From: an uncultured bacterium
Lineage (GTDB): Bacteria > Vulcanimicrobiota > Xenobia > Xenobiales > Xenobiaceae
Assembly: GCA_934621605.1 (NCBI GenBank)
Contig: CAKTUZ010000004.1
Span: 59,220 to 123,219, forward strand
Direction: 5' to 3'
Length of the DNA stretch: 64,000 bases
In this document: piece after piece, positions 1-8,236 of the stretch
How positions within the stretch are numbered: position 1 is the first letter of the stretch
Layout of the letters: every line of letters begins with the position of its first letter
The notes under the pieces: generated by a model
Databases searched by the model: none
Told to the model about the DNA's origin: nothing
Seen by the model: the letters and a program-made list of their open reading frames with translations, nothing else
Translations under genes and position numbers: made by a program

Positions 1-881
1 CCGGGCTGACCGGAAACTTGTTCGACCACGTCGCGACCGAGGTTAGATTCTGAGGCCGCACGGGAAACGACCAAACCCATAGCTGTTGACATCAAGAAGG
101 CAGGCAAGGTTGTCATCAGACCGTTACCAATAGATAGAATAGCGTAAGTATTTAAAGCGTGGGTAACGTCCATGCCATGATAGAGCACGCCAATACCAAT
201 ACCGCCGACTACGTTTACCAACATGATCACGATAGATGCCATAGCGTCACCTTTGACGAATTTACCGGCACCGTCCATAGAACCGTAGAAGTCGGATTCT
301 CTTTCGATGTCTTTACGCTTTTTGCGAGCTGTTTCAGCGTCGATATTGCCAGCATGTAAGTCGGCGTCGATAGCCATTTGCTTACCGGGCATAGCATCCA
401 AGTTAAAACGAGCGGCTACCTGGGCAATACGTTCGGCACCGTTGGTGATTACCATGATTTGAATGATAATCAAGATGATGAACATAATGAAACCTACAAT
501 TAAGTTGCCGCCTACGGCCACTTTGCCGAATGTAGGAATAAGATGGCCTGCTCCGGTAGGCATTTTGGTAACTAGGTCAATTTCGTTGCCATGGAGTAAG
601 ATCATACGTGTTGCCGAAACGTCCAGAGCTAGACGGAACAAAGTAGCTACCAGCAATACGGTAGGGAAAACTGCAAATTGCAGAGGCTCTTCAATATAAA
701 TTGAAATGAGCACTGTGATAATAGCGCAAGCTAAGTTAAAGGCCAGAAGTACATCGAGCAAATCGGGCGGGAGAGGAACGATCAACATACCCACAATACC
801 GACAATAGCAACAGCACTGCCGATATCGGAGTATTTCATTAGTTTGCCTAACAGGCTTTCTTCACCGGGCTGGGCACCCAT
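1..881 (-). CDS. flhA: FlhA, flagellar export gate protein (N-terminal part, cut by window edge)
   Basis: FlhA is the large inner-membrane ring protein of the flagellar type III export gate. I translated the minus strand from the ATG at 881: it opens MGAQPGEESLLGKL, followed by hydrophobic segments and the family's typical stretch with LFRLALDVSATR, and it is still open at base 3, reading RAASESNLGRDVV. About 293 of the usual roughly 690 residues are present; the cytoplasmic C-terminal half lies beyond the left edge. It is the last visible gene of the fliM-to-flhA unit, 133 bases after flhB. That gap holds no gene. Identification is from recognisable family motifs and gene order. Confidence 0.95.
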   Translation of the reverse strand, partial: MGAQPGEESLLGKLMKYSDIGSAVAIVGIVGMLIVPLPPDLLDVLLAFNLACAIITVLISIYIEEPLQFAVFPTVLLVATLFRLALDVSATRMILLHGNEIDLVTKMPTGAGHLIPTFGKVAVGGNLIVGFIMFIILIIIQIMVITNGAERIAQVAARFNLDAMPGKQMAIDADLHAGNIDAETARKKRKDIERESDFYGSMDGAGKFVKGDAMASIVIMLVNVVGGIGIGVLYHGMDVTHALNTYAILSIGNGLMTTLPAFLMSTAMGLVVSRAASESNLGRDVVEQVSGQP

Positions 882-1014
882 TATTCGACTTCTCCAGTTA
901 TATTATATTTTGGTTCATACATTAACAAACTCACACCTAGACCGACCAAGGAAAAGTATGGCCGGTCTAAATGCGAGTCCTAGATGAAAAGTTTGCTAAA
1001 AAGCCAACCAAGTA

Positions 1015-2220
1015 TCAGCGCCTTCCGGCAGCCATGCCTCTGGCTGTAAATTGCGTTTTGGGCATTGAAGGAGAGGCTGTAGCGGCACGGGCTGTGCGAC
1101 GCGGAGGGCCATTGCGGGCCAAGCGGCGACGACGCAACAATTCGCGTTTTCTTTTTAGTTTGATTACGTAAGCCAATACCTCGGCTACCGCTTTGTACAT
1201 TTCGGTAGGTACCGGGCCGGAAAGCTCGCAAGTCTTGAACAAAGCTCTGGCTAGTTCGACATTTTCTACGATGGGAACATCGTGATCTTCAGCCATAATT
1301 TTGATCTGAACAGCCGTCATATTTTCGCCTTTGGCCACTACGATAGGTACAGGATCTTGGCCTTGCTTATAGCGCAAAGCTACGGCTAAGTGGGTAGGGT
1401 TGGTTACTACTGCCGAAGCTTCTGGCACTTCACTCATCATGTTGCCGCCGCCTCCGCCGCCGCCCTGAGAGCTCTGACGCATAAGCTGGCGAAGCTTACC
1501 CTTAACTTGAGGGTTTCCTTCGGTCTCTTTATACTCATCTTTCAGATCTTGCATACTCATACGCATTTGCTTCATGAATTGTTTCTTCTGGAAGATATAG
1601 TCTAAGCCAGCTATAGCCACCATACCGATTAAAACTTTCATAACTAAGCTTTTGACGGTAACGCCGACTAACTCTAAAGTAGCCAGTAGAGGAAGGGCTG
1701 GAGCTGTTTGCAATTGAGGAATAATCTCTCCGACAACTCTGTAGCATATGTAACCGATAATACCCAATTTGGCCAGCTGTTTCAGCAGTTCTACAGCAGA
1801 TTTGACGCTGAAAATACGCTTAAAACCTTCCAAGGGGTTAATCTTGTTGAGGCTGGGTTTGAGAGTCTCGGTAGAAAATATAAACTGAACTTGGGCCAAG
1901 TTGGCTACGATAGCCATCATAAAACCTGCAGCTAAAAGTGGAGCTAACACCAACAGAATCGTCACCATAACGTGGAAAATATCCCCGTTAAGACTGCGAG
2001 CATTCATGTTGTAAGTTGGAATCATGCCCCAAATGTAGACGGTTAGTTCACGTATTCTCGACAACATACCGCCACCGGCTCCATACATTGCACCGGCAGT
2101 AGCCAAAAGCAGGCAGGTGGATATTACCTCCTGACTTTTCATTACTTGGCCTTTTTTGCGGGCTTCTTGTAATTTATGCTCAGTTGGTTCTTCAGTTTTG
2201 TCGCTATCCTGACCACCCAT
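1015..2220 (-). CDS. flhB: FlhB, flagellar export substrate-specificity switch
   Basis: FlhB is an inner-membrane export component whose cytoplasmic domain cleaves itself at NPTH to switch export from rod/hook to filament subunits. The 401-residue product has the N-terminal SDKTEEPTEHKL signature, four hydrophobic segments in residues about 32-210, and NPTH at 274-277. A run of seven glycines (253-259) sits just before the cleavage domain, where most homologues have a charged helix. The C-terminal tail is arginine-rich and longer than usual. The start is backed by a near-perfect ribosome site, AAGGAGGTGAT, directly upstream. It lies 14 bases after fliR. Confidence 0.96.
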   Translation of the reverse strand: MGGQDSDKTEEPTEHKLQEARKKGQVMKSQEVISTCLLLATAGAMYGAGGGMLSRIRELTVYIWGMIPTYNMNARSLNGDIFHVMVTILLVLAPLLAAGFMMAIVANLAQVQFIFSTETLKPSLNKINPLEGFKRIFSVKSAVELLKQLAKLGIIGYICYRVVGEIIPQLQTAPALPLLATLELVGVTVKSLVMKVLIGMVAIAGLDYIFQKKQFMKQMRMSMQDLKDEYKETEGNPQVKGKLRQLMRQSSQGGGGGGGNMMSEVPEASAVVTNPTHLAVALRYKQGQDPVPIVVAKGENMTAVQIKIMAEDHDVPIVENVELARALFKTCELSGPVPTEMYKAVAEVLAYVIKLKRKRELLRRRRLARNGPPRRTARAATASPSMPKTQFTARGMAAGRR

Positions 2221-2234
2221 CTAATATCACCTCC

Positions 2235-3020
2235 TTATGGCTTCATCATTCCTATGCATTGTAGCAAAAGATCTAGGTTTATTTCAAACTGATTGCCCAT
2301 AACTCTCATAATTAGAGGATATGAAAGTCTTAACAATATCAATCCGATAGCAATGTTGAGCGGGAAACTCAGCATAAAAATATTCATTTGCGGAGCCACA
2401 CGAGCTAAAAGACCCAGGGCGCACTGAGCTATAAACAGAGCTGCTAGAGCCGGTGCGGCGATTTGTGTGCCTATAACCAATAAATCACTAGTCATGCGCA
2501 GAAGCGTCATGGCCAAATTTTCTGACATATTAAAATAAGTCAGAGGCACTACTTGATAGCTCTTGTAGATAGCGGCAAAAAGTTGATGATGGCCGCCAAG
2601 TACCAAGTAAAGATTCATCGAGGTATAAAATAAAACTTTGCGCAGCAAGTTGATGGCGCCGTGGCTGGCAGGGTCAAAAGAAGCTGCTGAAGACAGACCC
2701 ATCTGAATGTCAAGCATTTCACCACCGAACTGAGCGGCACCTATAACAATGAACGAAACAAAGCCTATAACCAATCCTACGCAAGCTTGAGTTAAAAGAG
2801 CTCCCAAAAAGGGAAATAGGTCGGTAGGCATGTCGTTAGGTACAGGCAAAGTGGGGTACATGACCACAGTGATAGCCGCAGCTAGCCCTACCAATACCGT
2901 ATTGGGAATGTGATTACTACCCAAAATAGGTGCTTGCACGAATATAAGGGCTATTCTGGCGAAAGCCAATAAACCAACACCCAGCAGCTGCAGCGCCGGA
3001 TCACTCATCATGCCAGTCAT
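2235..3020 (-). CDS. fliR: FliR, flagellar export gate membrane protein
   Basis: FliR is one of the three core channel proteins (FliP, FliQ, FliR) of the flagellar export gate. The 261-residue product is the normal length and almost entirely hydrophobic, with the family feature GEMLDIQMGLSSAASFDP in the middle and a final LRLSYPLIMRV segment. The neighbours are fliQ, 6 bases upstream, and flhB downstream, which is the usual order. Several ATG codons lie close together at the start (MTGMMSDP), so the exact initiation codon is uncertain by four or five residues. Confidence 0.95.
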   Translation of the reverse strand: MTGMMSDPALQLLGVGLLAFARIALIFVQAPILGSNHIPNTVLVGLAAAITVVMYPTLPVPNDMPTDLFPFLGALLTQACVGLVIGFVSFIVIGAAQFGGEMLDIQMGLSSAASFDPASHGAINLLRKVLFYTSMNLYLVLGGHHQLFAAIYKSYQVVPLTYFNMSENLAMTLLRMTSDLLVIGTQIAAPALAALFIAQCALGLLARVAPQMNIFMLSFPLNIAIGLILLRLSYPLIMRVMGNQFEINLDLLLQCIGMMKP

Positions 3021-3026
3021 GGTACT

Positions 3027-3323
3027 TTATTTCGGCCCCAAACGAGCAATATCTGCAAATGTCGCTATTGTAAAACTGGAAAGCATATTGAACATCCAGT
3101 TGCCGCATAAAACTATTGCCATAAAAGTGGCAATAATTTTTGGTACGAAAGAGAGGGTCTGCTCTTGTACCTGAGTAGTGGCCTGTACAATACTGACCAT
3201 AAGACCGACTGATAGAGCCGACATAAGCATTGGAGCTGAGAGAATCAACACAAGATAGAGAGCTTTAGTACAAAGCGCCAAGACGAAGCCGTCATCAAAA
3301 ACTTCTGCTCCCAGTACTAACAT
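3027..3323 (-). CDS. fliQ: FliQ, flagellar export gate membrane protein
   Basis: FliQ is the small two-helix subunit that packs around the FliP/FliR channel. The 98-residue product is slightly longer than the usual 89 or so because of an N-terminal extension. It has two hydrophobic segments and the family stretch SIVQATTQVQEQTLSFVPKI. An AAAGGAGG ribosome site lies just upstream of the ATG. The gene sits between fliP and fliR as in most flagellar operons. Confidence 0.95.
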   Translation of the reverse strand: MLVLGAEVFDDGFVLALCTKALYLVLILSAPMLMSALSVGLMVSIVQATTQVQEQTLSFVPKIIATFMAIVLCGNWMFNMLSSFTIATFADIARLGPK

Positions 3324-3371
3324 CTTTCCTCCTTTAGTTCTTTATCGCTACATTATCAACGATTGTCTAGC

Positions 3372-4172
3372 TTATGATCGCGGATAATTGAAACTCTCTA
3401 CTACACCTTTAATTATTAAGTGCCAACCATCTATAAGCACAAAGAGAAGCAATTTGAAAGGCAAAGAAATTGACATTGGTGAGAGCATGAACATACCCAT
3501 TGACATGAGTACTGAGGCTACCACCATGTCGATAACCAAGAAAGGTACGTAGAGAAGGAAACCTATCTGGAACGAAGTTTTGATTTCAGAGAGCACAAAC
3601 GATGGAAGTAAAATGTAAAAAGGAATATCCTCGCGTTTGGTAATGTTTTTAACACGACCTATATCAAAGAAAAGCTGAATATCTTTCTCTCTGGTTTGAT
3701 AGAGCATAAAGGACTGAATGGGTTTGTAGGCCTTAGCAAAGAAAGCACTTTGAGAAATTTTACCTGCCAAATAAGGTTGCAAAGCGTCTTTATTGATCGA
3801 TTCGCCCACGGGAGCCATTACGAACATAGTTAGGAATAGAGCTAAACCCATGAGCACCTGAGTTGGTGGAACTTGCTGGGTACCCATAGCTGAGCGCAAG
3901 AAGCTCAATGTCATAACAATACGTATGAAGGCAGTACACATGGCTAAAATATATGGCGCCAATGAGAGTAAGCTCAGACCGCCTAACAGCAGCAAAGTGG
4001 TAGAAAAAGTTTGCTTTTCGTTGGCCTTAGCTCCGTTTATGCTGATATTGGGCATATTGAGCTGAGGAAAAGGGTTCTGAGCGCTGGCAGCATCGGTAAA
4101 AAGCCAGAACAATATCGCGACGGCCAAAATAGGCAGACAAACTGCTAAGATATGTTTTAGGCGAAAATTCAT
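3372..4172 (-). CDS. fliP: FliP, flagellar export gate membrane protein
   Basis: FliP forms the export channel with FliQ and FliR. The 266-residue product begins with a signal-peptide-like segment (residues about 8-32, ending near DAASAQNPFPQ), as is typical of FliP. It then has the recognisable FIRIVMTLSFLRSAMGTQQVPPTQVL and FVLSEIKTSFQIGFLLYVPF motifs. Length and motifs match the family. The gene sits about 100 bases downstream of fliO and 48 bases upstream of fliQ. Confidence 0.96.
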   Translation of the reverse strand: MNFRLKHILAVCLPILAVAILFWLFTDAASAQNPFPQLNMPNISINGAKANEKQTFSTTLLLLGGLSLLSLAPYILAMCTAFIRIVMTLSFLRSAMGTQQVPPTQVLMGLALFLTMFVMAPVGESINKDALQPYLAGKISQSAFFAKAYKPIQSFMLYQTREKDIQLFFDIGRVKNITKREDIPFYILLPSFVLSEIKTSFQIGFLLYVPFLVIDMVVASVLMSMGMFMLSPMSISLPFKLLLFVLIDGWHLIIKGVVESFNYPRS

Positions 4173-4272
4173 TCCATTTCTCGCTTCATATACTCAAGAT
4201 GATTAAGTTTTGTATTGTTTTTCAAAACTATACAAAGTTATTTAAGCACAATGAGGTCAGTCATTAAAAGAG

Positions 4273-5241
4273 TTATTTATTAATTTTTGGCAATGGCAGC
4301 GAAGAAAAATGCTGACTGATAACTTCCTTTAATAAATTTTTGTTTTTTCCTTGACTTTCGAGGGCTGAATCTGCTGCATCTTGATTTTGTTGTGGCTCGG
4401 AGGACTGAATATCGGAATAGTCAGGCGGCTCTGTAGCTACTTCCTGAGCTGCAGATGGCTTTGTTGGTGAGATTCGTTCGGATGAGACAAGATCAAAACT
4501 GGCCAAAGTGGTAATTGACTGATCGGTCATGCCTAAAAGTATATGTTGGCCATGAGTTTCGATCAAAACAATCGCTTTGTTTGGAGCCAGAGCTTTTTTT
4601 TCAATAATCTGCAAATGATTTTGAGGAGCAGTCGAAGCTCCGGTAAATTTATTAAAAAGCGGTGCAAAAATCTTGAGAGATAACCAAATGATCGTGCATG
4701 TGATGCACAACATTAAAAACATTGATCCCAAGCGAGGAACAAAAGTCGATTCTACTTTAGTGGTTCCTTCAGCTGATGAGGGAGGCCAAGGTTCGTGTAA
4801 AATAGAAAAATAGGGGTTGTCTTTTTCTGTAGTTTGAGATGTAGACTGTGAAACAGTTGTTATTTTTGCGGTGGCGGTCGTTTTTGTGGCTTCTTTTTGT
4901 GGAGCCTGATGGGAGGATGATTTACTTTCAGTTTTATCTTTGGCTGAGGAATTACTCGTTTGAGTTGCTACCGTAACAGTAGAGCTGCTTGGAGCTTGTC
5001 CGGCTTCCAATTGGGCTTGCTTTTCCAAAGCGGCTTTCTCTTGTTCCACGACTTTATTAAAAAGTTCGCGTCCTGTCATGGTCGGTGAGGCGGAGGGCTG
5101 CTGCCGGAGCTGCGAAGTGCTGCTAAAAATACCCAGACCAATAATTAAGGCCAACGCAAAAAAGCAAACGACGCCTATAGAAATAAAAGAACGCCGCCTG
5201 CTTTGTTCCATGTCGTTGAGAAGAGATTTAAAGTCGAACAT
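4273..5241 (-). CDS. fliO: FliO-like flagellar biosynthesis protein, unusually long
   Basis: FliO is a membrane chaperone that helps FliP assemble. It is identified mainly by position between fliN and fliP and by a membrane helix (residues about 172-192) followed by a short cytoplasmic domain with HLQIIEKKALAPNKAIVLIETHG, which matches the FliO pattern. At 322 residues it is two to three times the usual length. An extra hydrophobic segment lies at about 20-38, a Ser/Thr/Gln-rich low-complexity linker fills about 45-150, and the tail is acidic. Its ATG overlaps the fliN stop codon (TAATG), so translation is probably coupled. Confidence 0.85.
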   Translation of the reverse strand: MFDFKSLLNDMEQSRRRSFISIGVVCFFALALIIGLGIFSSTSQLRQQPSASPTMTGRELFNKVVEQEKAALEKQAQLEAGQAPSSSTVTVATQTSNSSAKDKTESKSSSHQAPQKEATKTTATAKITTVSQSTSQTTEKDNPYFSILHEPWPPSSAEGTTKVESTFVPRLGSMFLMLCITCTIIWLSLKIFAPLFNKFTGASTAPQNHLQIIEKKALAPNKAIVLIETHGQHILLGMTDQSITTLASFDLVSSERISPTKPSAAQEVATEPPDYSDIQSSEPQQNQDAADSALESQGKNKNLLKEVISQHFSSLPLPKINK

Positions 5242-5546
5242 TATCTGGAAACAAGTTCGGTAATGCGCACCGCATAACAGCCGTCTAATTCAACTACTTC
5301 ACCTCGAGCGATTAAATGACCGTTAATCTTTAAATCTATGGGATCGCCTTCTTCTTTATCTAATTCAAGTAGGCACCCTTGAGTTAATTTCAAGACATCA
5401 CGCACCGTACGGGCAGTTTCGCCCATTTCCGCTTCAATAACAAAGGGAACATCGTAAAGGATATTAAGATCTTCTGCGTTTTCTGCTAAACCTGCAGAAG
5501 ATCCCGCTCTTTGAGCACGTCTAGCATTTGCCGATAAGCTGTCCAA
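5241..5546 (-). CDS. fliN: FliN-family switch protein, second copy (SpoA domain)
   Basis: FliN forms the lower part of the flagellar C ring that binds the chemotaxis signal protein and docks export cargo. The 101-residue product is mostly one SpoA domain with DVPFVIEAEMGETARTVRDVL and the ending VVELDGCYAVRITELV. The adjacent upstream gene encodes a second protein of the same architecture, so this is a tandem duplication. It overlaps fliO by one base. Differences between the copies include PLEIHAELGKA against PFVIEAEMGET, so the two subunits may not be interchangeable. Confidence 0.92.
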   Translation of the reverse strand: MDSLSANARRAQRAGSSAGLAENAEDLNILYDVPFVIEAEMGETARTVRDVLKLTQGCLLELDKEEGDPIDLKINGHLIARGEVVELDGCYAVRITELVSR

Positions 5547-5591
5547 TAGCTTGCCTCCGATATATTGAATATGCCGCTTAAGGAGAGCAGC

Positions 5592-5909
5592 TTAACGAAC
5601 TATCTCAGTGACGCGAATACCGTAGCGTCCGTCTATCTCTACGACTTCGCCTCTGGCAATAGGGCGGTTGTTAATAATAAGATCTACAGGAGCGCCGGCC
5701 TCTTTGTCCAGATCGATAACTGTGCCCACGTTAAGGCGCAGTACTTCACGCACTAAACGTTTGGCCTTACCAAGTTCGGCATGAATCTCTAAAGGAACGT
5801 CACGCAGTAAATCTATGCTGGAAGCTGAACCTCCGGCGGGACTGGAACTGTCTAATACACCAAATTGTACGGAACGGGGGCCCTGCTGATCACTCATCGA
5901 ATTCTTCAT
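5592..5909 (-). CDS. fliN: FliN-family switch protein, first copy (SpoA domain)
   Basis: The 105-residue product has a polar N-terminal segment and a C-terminal SpoA domain (DVPLEIHAELGKAKRLVREVL; VVEIDGRYGIRVTEIV), typical of FliN. It overlaps the 3' end of fliM, pointing to translational coupling. Two ATG codons are possible, at 5909 and 5897. The second overlaps the fliM stop region and has a GGGAG about 12 bases upstream; the first has that same GGGAG immediately adjacent, which is too close, so 5897 is slightly favoured. It is followed 45 bases later by the second FliN copy. Confidence 0.93.
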   Translation of the reverse strand: MKNSMSDQQGPRSVQFGVLDSSSPAGGSASSIDLLRDVPLEIHAELGKAKRLVREVLRLNVGTVIDLDKEAGAPVDLIINNRPIARGEVVEIDGRYGIRVTEIVR

Positions 5910-6861
5910 CTCCCTCTTGTAATACGCGGCTTATCTTGCAAGCCAGTTTGGAATCTTTTGTGCCCGGATGGCCTAAAAATTTAGTTTTGCCTTCAACTTT
6001 TACTTTTAAGGGCTCGGAAATTTCTGTATCCAAACGAATGGTGTCGCCGATTTCCAAGCTGAGTAGTTCTTGGAAGAGTAATTCAGCACGTCCTAAACTG
6101 ACTGTAATGGGAACTTTGGCTCCTTGTATTTTGTCGGCTATATGGGCAGTCATCGGCGGTTGAGAAGCTGATGTTTTGGCGCCTTTTGTTAAATTAAACT
6201 CGTCATAAGAGCCCTTGGGCAGACAATCGCGCAAGTATTGGAACGGTAATACCACATTGATAGATCCGCTGGCTGAAGCAATATCGGCTTGGAATGGAAT
6301 TACTACCATAAGCTCTGAAGGACTAGCAATATGCACAGCCATGGGATTAAACTCAAAAGAGGCCAGCTGCGGTTTTACTGGTTTGAGAGTTTTCCAGGCT
6401 TGAGCATAGGCGTCAAGTAAGCGAGCCAGGGGCTTTTGTAAGATCGCTTTTTCTAAATCTGTAAATGTATTGCGCAGTTCATCACGTGAAGGGCTGCCCT
6501 TACCGCCCATAAGTCTTTCGAACAATGCGAAAGCTAGACCAAAATCTATGTCTATAAAGCCTTGCACATCTTGTTCCAGTTTAAAAATGAGCATTGGCGT
6601 AGTTTCCGCCAAGGAGTTTATGTAGGAAGTGTAACTCCGTGTAACTATGGTCATAAGCTCCATGCGAAAACGAGATTGGAGCATGGGAGCCAGACTAGTA
6701 ATGACGGTCTCGGAAAAAGACACAAAAACATTTTCTATGAACTTAATCTGATCCGTTGTAAATTTTTCTGTTTTGCGGAAATCATAAGCCGAAGCTCCAT
6801 CGCCTTTGCGCGACGAAGTCAGCCGCATGATTTCGTCATAACTACCAGAATCTTGGCGCAA
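5890..6861 (-). CDS. fliM: FliM, flagellar motor switch protein
   Basis: FliM is the C-ring protein that binds phosphorylated CheY and links FliG to FliN. The 323-residue product has the central FliM domain (SLAETTPMLIFKLEQDVQGFIDIDFGLAFALFERLMGGKG) and a C-terminal SpoA domain (LSLEIGDTIRLDTEI). The N-terminal CheY-binding LSQxEIDALL-type peptide is not recognisable, so regulation by CheY through this site is doubtful. The best start is the TTG at 6861, which has a GGAGG seven bases upstream. It heads the second flagellar transcription unit, after a terminator at 7062-7108. Confidence 0.94.
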   Translation of the reverse strand: MRQDSGSYDEIMRLTSSRKGDGASAYDFRKTEKFTTDQIKFIENVFVSFSETVITSLAPMLQSRFRMELMTIVTRSYTSYINSLAETTPMLIFKLEQDVQGFIDIDFGLAFALFERLMGGKGSPSRDELRNTFTDLEKAILQKPLARLLDAYAQAWKTLKPVKPQLASFEFNPMAVHIASPSELMVVIPFQADIASASGSINVVLPFQYLRDCLPKGSYDEFNLTKGAKTSASQPPMTAHIADKIQGAKVPITVSLGRAELLFQELLSLEIGDTIRLDTEISEPLKVKVEGKTKFLGHPGTKDSKLACKISRVLQEGDEEFDE

Positions 6862-7241
6862 TCGGTTCCTCCAAAAGATGAAGTGCAGGCTATGTCTGAC
6901 TTTCCAAGGTCAGATTACTGAAAAACTCAGACCAAAGCTGCTTTTATATGTCCTCAGAATCAGGCCATTTTTTTCGTCTTCGCAAAACAAAGACGAGTTG
7001 CCGGACAATCATTTCTCGAAATCACCTTCTCACTTCGACATAAATTCCGGCAATTCCTTACAAAAAAAGACGACAAGAAACTATCTAAGTAAAGATAGCT
7101 CCTTGTCGCTATTTCTTTATATTGGTAAGCTGCACCGGACTAACTTACCTCCACCTAAGAAGCGAAGGACTTCAGGCAAAACTAGGTTAAGCTAAGATGC
7201 TGAATAAGAAGAGCACAGCTTAGGTTTAATACAAGAGCGTA
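6862..7241. other. Intergenic region before fliM (380 bases)
   Basis: No credible gene. It holds the terminator of the upstream flagellar unit (7062-7108), an AT-rich stretch, a short CGTCTT/AAGACG inverted repeat near 6975-6996 and the ribosome site of fliM. A promoter for fliM-flhA is expected here, but I see no convincing -10/-35, sigma-28 or sigma-54 site. Confidence 0.6.
7062..7108 (-). terminator. Intrinsic terminator after the hook/rod gene
   Basis: On the minus strand, CGACAAG and CTATCT pair with AGATAG and CTTGTCG around a six-base loop, with an internal mismatch. A run of seven T residues (complement of 7062-7068) follows closely. It ends the flgB-to-hook unit and separates it from fliM. 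Confidence 0.8.
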
Positions 7242-8060
7242 TTAGCGAACCAAACCGATGGCAGACTCCATCAAACCGTCCATAGCTTTGAAAGCAGCGA
7301 AGTTGGCTTCGTAGTTCTGTTTAGCCATACCGATGGCGGCAGCTTGCTGAGCATAGTCCACATTGGCGAGCTCTAAGCTACCGGCAGCAATGCGGCCCAT
7401 GGCGCCCTGACCGGCCACGCCTACTACAGCTTCGCCGGAATTGTCGGTTTTGCCAAAGCTGGTGGTGCCGGTTTTCTTCAAACCACTGGCGTTGGCGAAG
7501 GAGGCGATAGATACCTGAGCGATAGGCACTGACTCAGAGACGCTTTGACCGGTGGTAGGATCAGTAATGGTTTGCTCACCGTAGAGTTTACCGGTTTCAT
7601 CGAAGTGATAGCCGGTGTATTTGCCACCATACAACTTGGTGTTGGGATCCATATGCAACTCAATAGGCTGAGGATCACTGCAAATATTGCCCTGGGCATC
7701 TAATTGATAACCCATCACATTTTTACCTTCGCTGTTGGTCAACATACCGTTGTTGAAAGCGAAGCGACCATCACGAGTGTAGTGAGTCTGGTTGCCATCG
7801 TTGACCATAAAGAAGCCCTGACCGTCGATAGCGAGGTTGGTAGCGCACTCGGTCTGGAAGAGCTGGCCTTGACTGAAAATGATGCCGTTAGACTGGGTCT
7901 TGGCGCCGCCGCCGCCCATAGTCTGGCCCATAATATCATTAAACTGAACGCTCTCAGCCTTGTAACCGGGGGTGAACTGGTTTTGCAAGTTCTGGAAATA
8001 GGAATTCAGCATGGTTTGGTTCTGCTGAATGGCATTGGCTGAATTATTAAAATCGAACAT
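7242..8060 (-). CDS. Flagellar hook/rod protein of the FlgE/FlgF/FlgG family
   Basis: This is an axial protein of the flagellar rod or hook. The 272-residue product has the central family motif TNLAIDGQGFFMV followed by YTRDGRFAFNNGMLTN. Its C-terminus, SLELANVDYAQQAAAIGMAKQNYEAN, is the coiled coil shared by rod and hook proteins. The N-terminal helix is atypical: the usual NxANxxTxGYK is reduced to FTPGYK. Position after fliK would suggest FlgE, but 272 residues is closer to FlgF or FlgG, so I give no symbol. AAGGAGG precedes the ATG. It is the last gene of its unit. Confidence 0.88.
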   Translation of the reverse strand: MFDFNNSANAIQQNQTMLNSYFQNLQNQFTPGYKAESVQFNDIMGQTMGGGGAKTQSNGIIFSQGQLFQTECATNLAIDGQGFFMVNDGNQTHYTRDGRFAFNNGMLTNSEGKNVMGYQLDAQGNICSDPQPIELHMDPNTKLYGGKYTGYHFDETGKLYGEQTITDPTTGQSVSESVPIAQVSIASFANASGLKKTGTTSFGKTDNSGEAVVGVAGQGAMGRIAAGSLELANVDYAQQAAAIGMAKQNYEANFAAFKAMDGLMESAIGLVR

Positions 8061-8123
8061 GATCTACTTTTGCCTCCTTAAACCCGTTGGGCACATTACT
8101 CTTGAAGCTTTGAGCCTGTCGAG

Positions 8124-8164
8124 AAAAAGCCCTCTCCATCTCAACGTAAAGGTATCAAGGGCTT
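8124..8164 (-). terminator. Possible terminator or attenuator after fliK
   Basis: On the minus strand AAGCCCT pairs with AGGGCTT across a 24-base loop, followed by five T residues (complement of 8124-8128). It lies between fliK and the hook/rod gene inside the operon, so it would reduce rather than stop transcription. The long loop makes this tentative. Confidence 0.45.
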
Positions 8165-8236
8165 ATTGTCACGCCTTAAACAGTTTGTTGCTAAAATGTA
8201 AACAATAAAGTCCCAAACAGGCCAATATGTCCTTTT

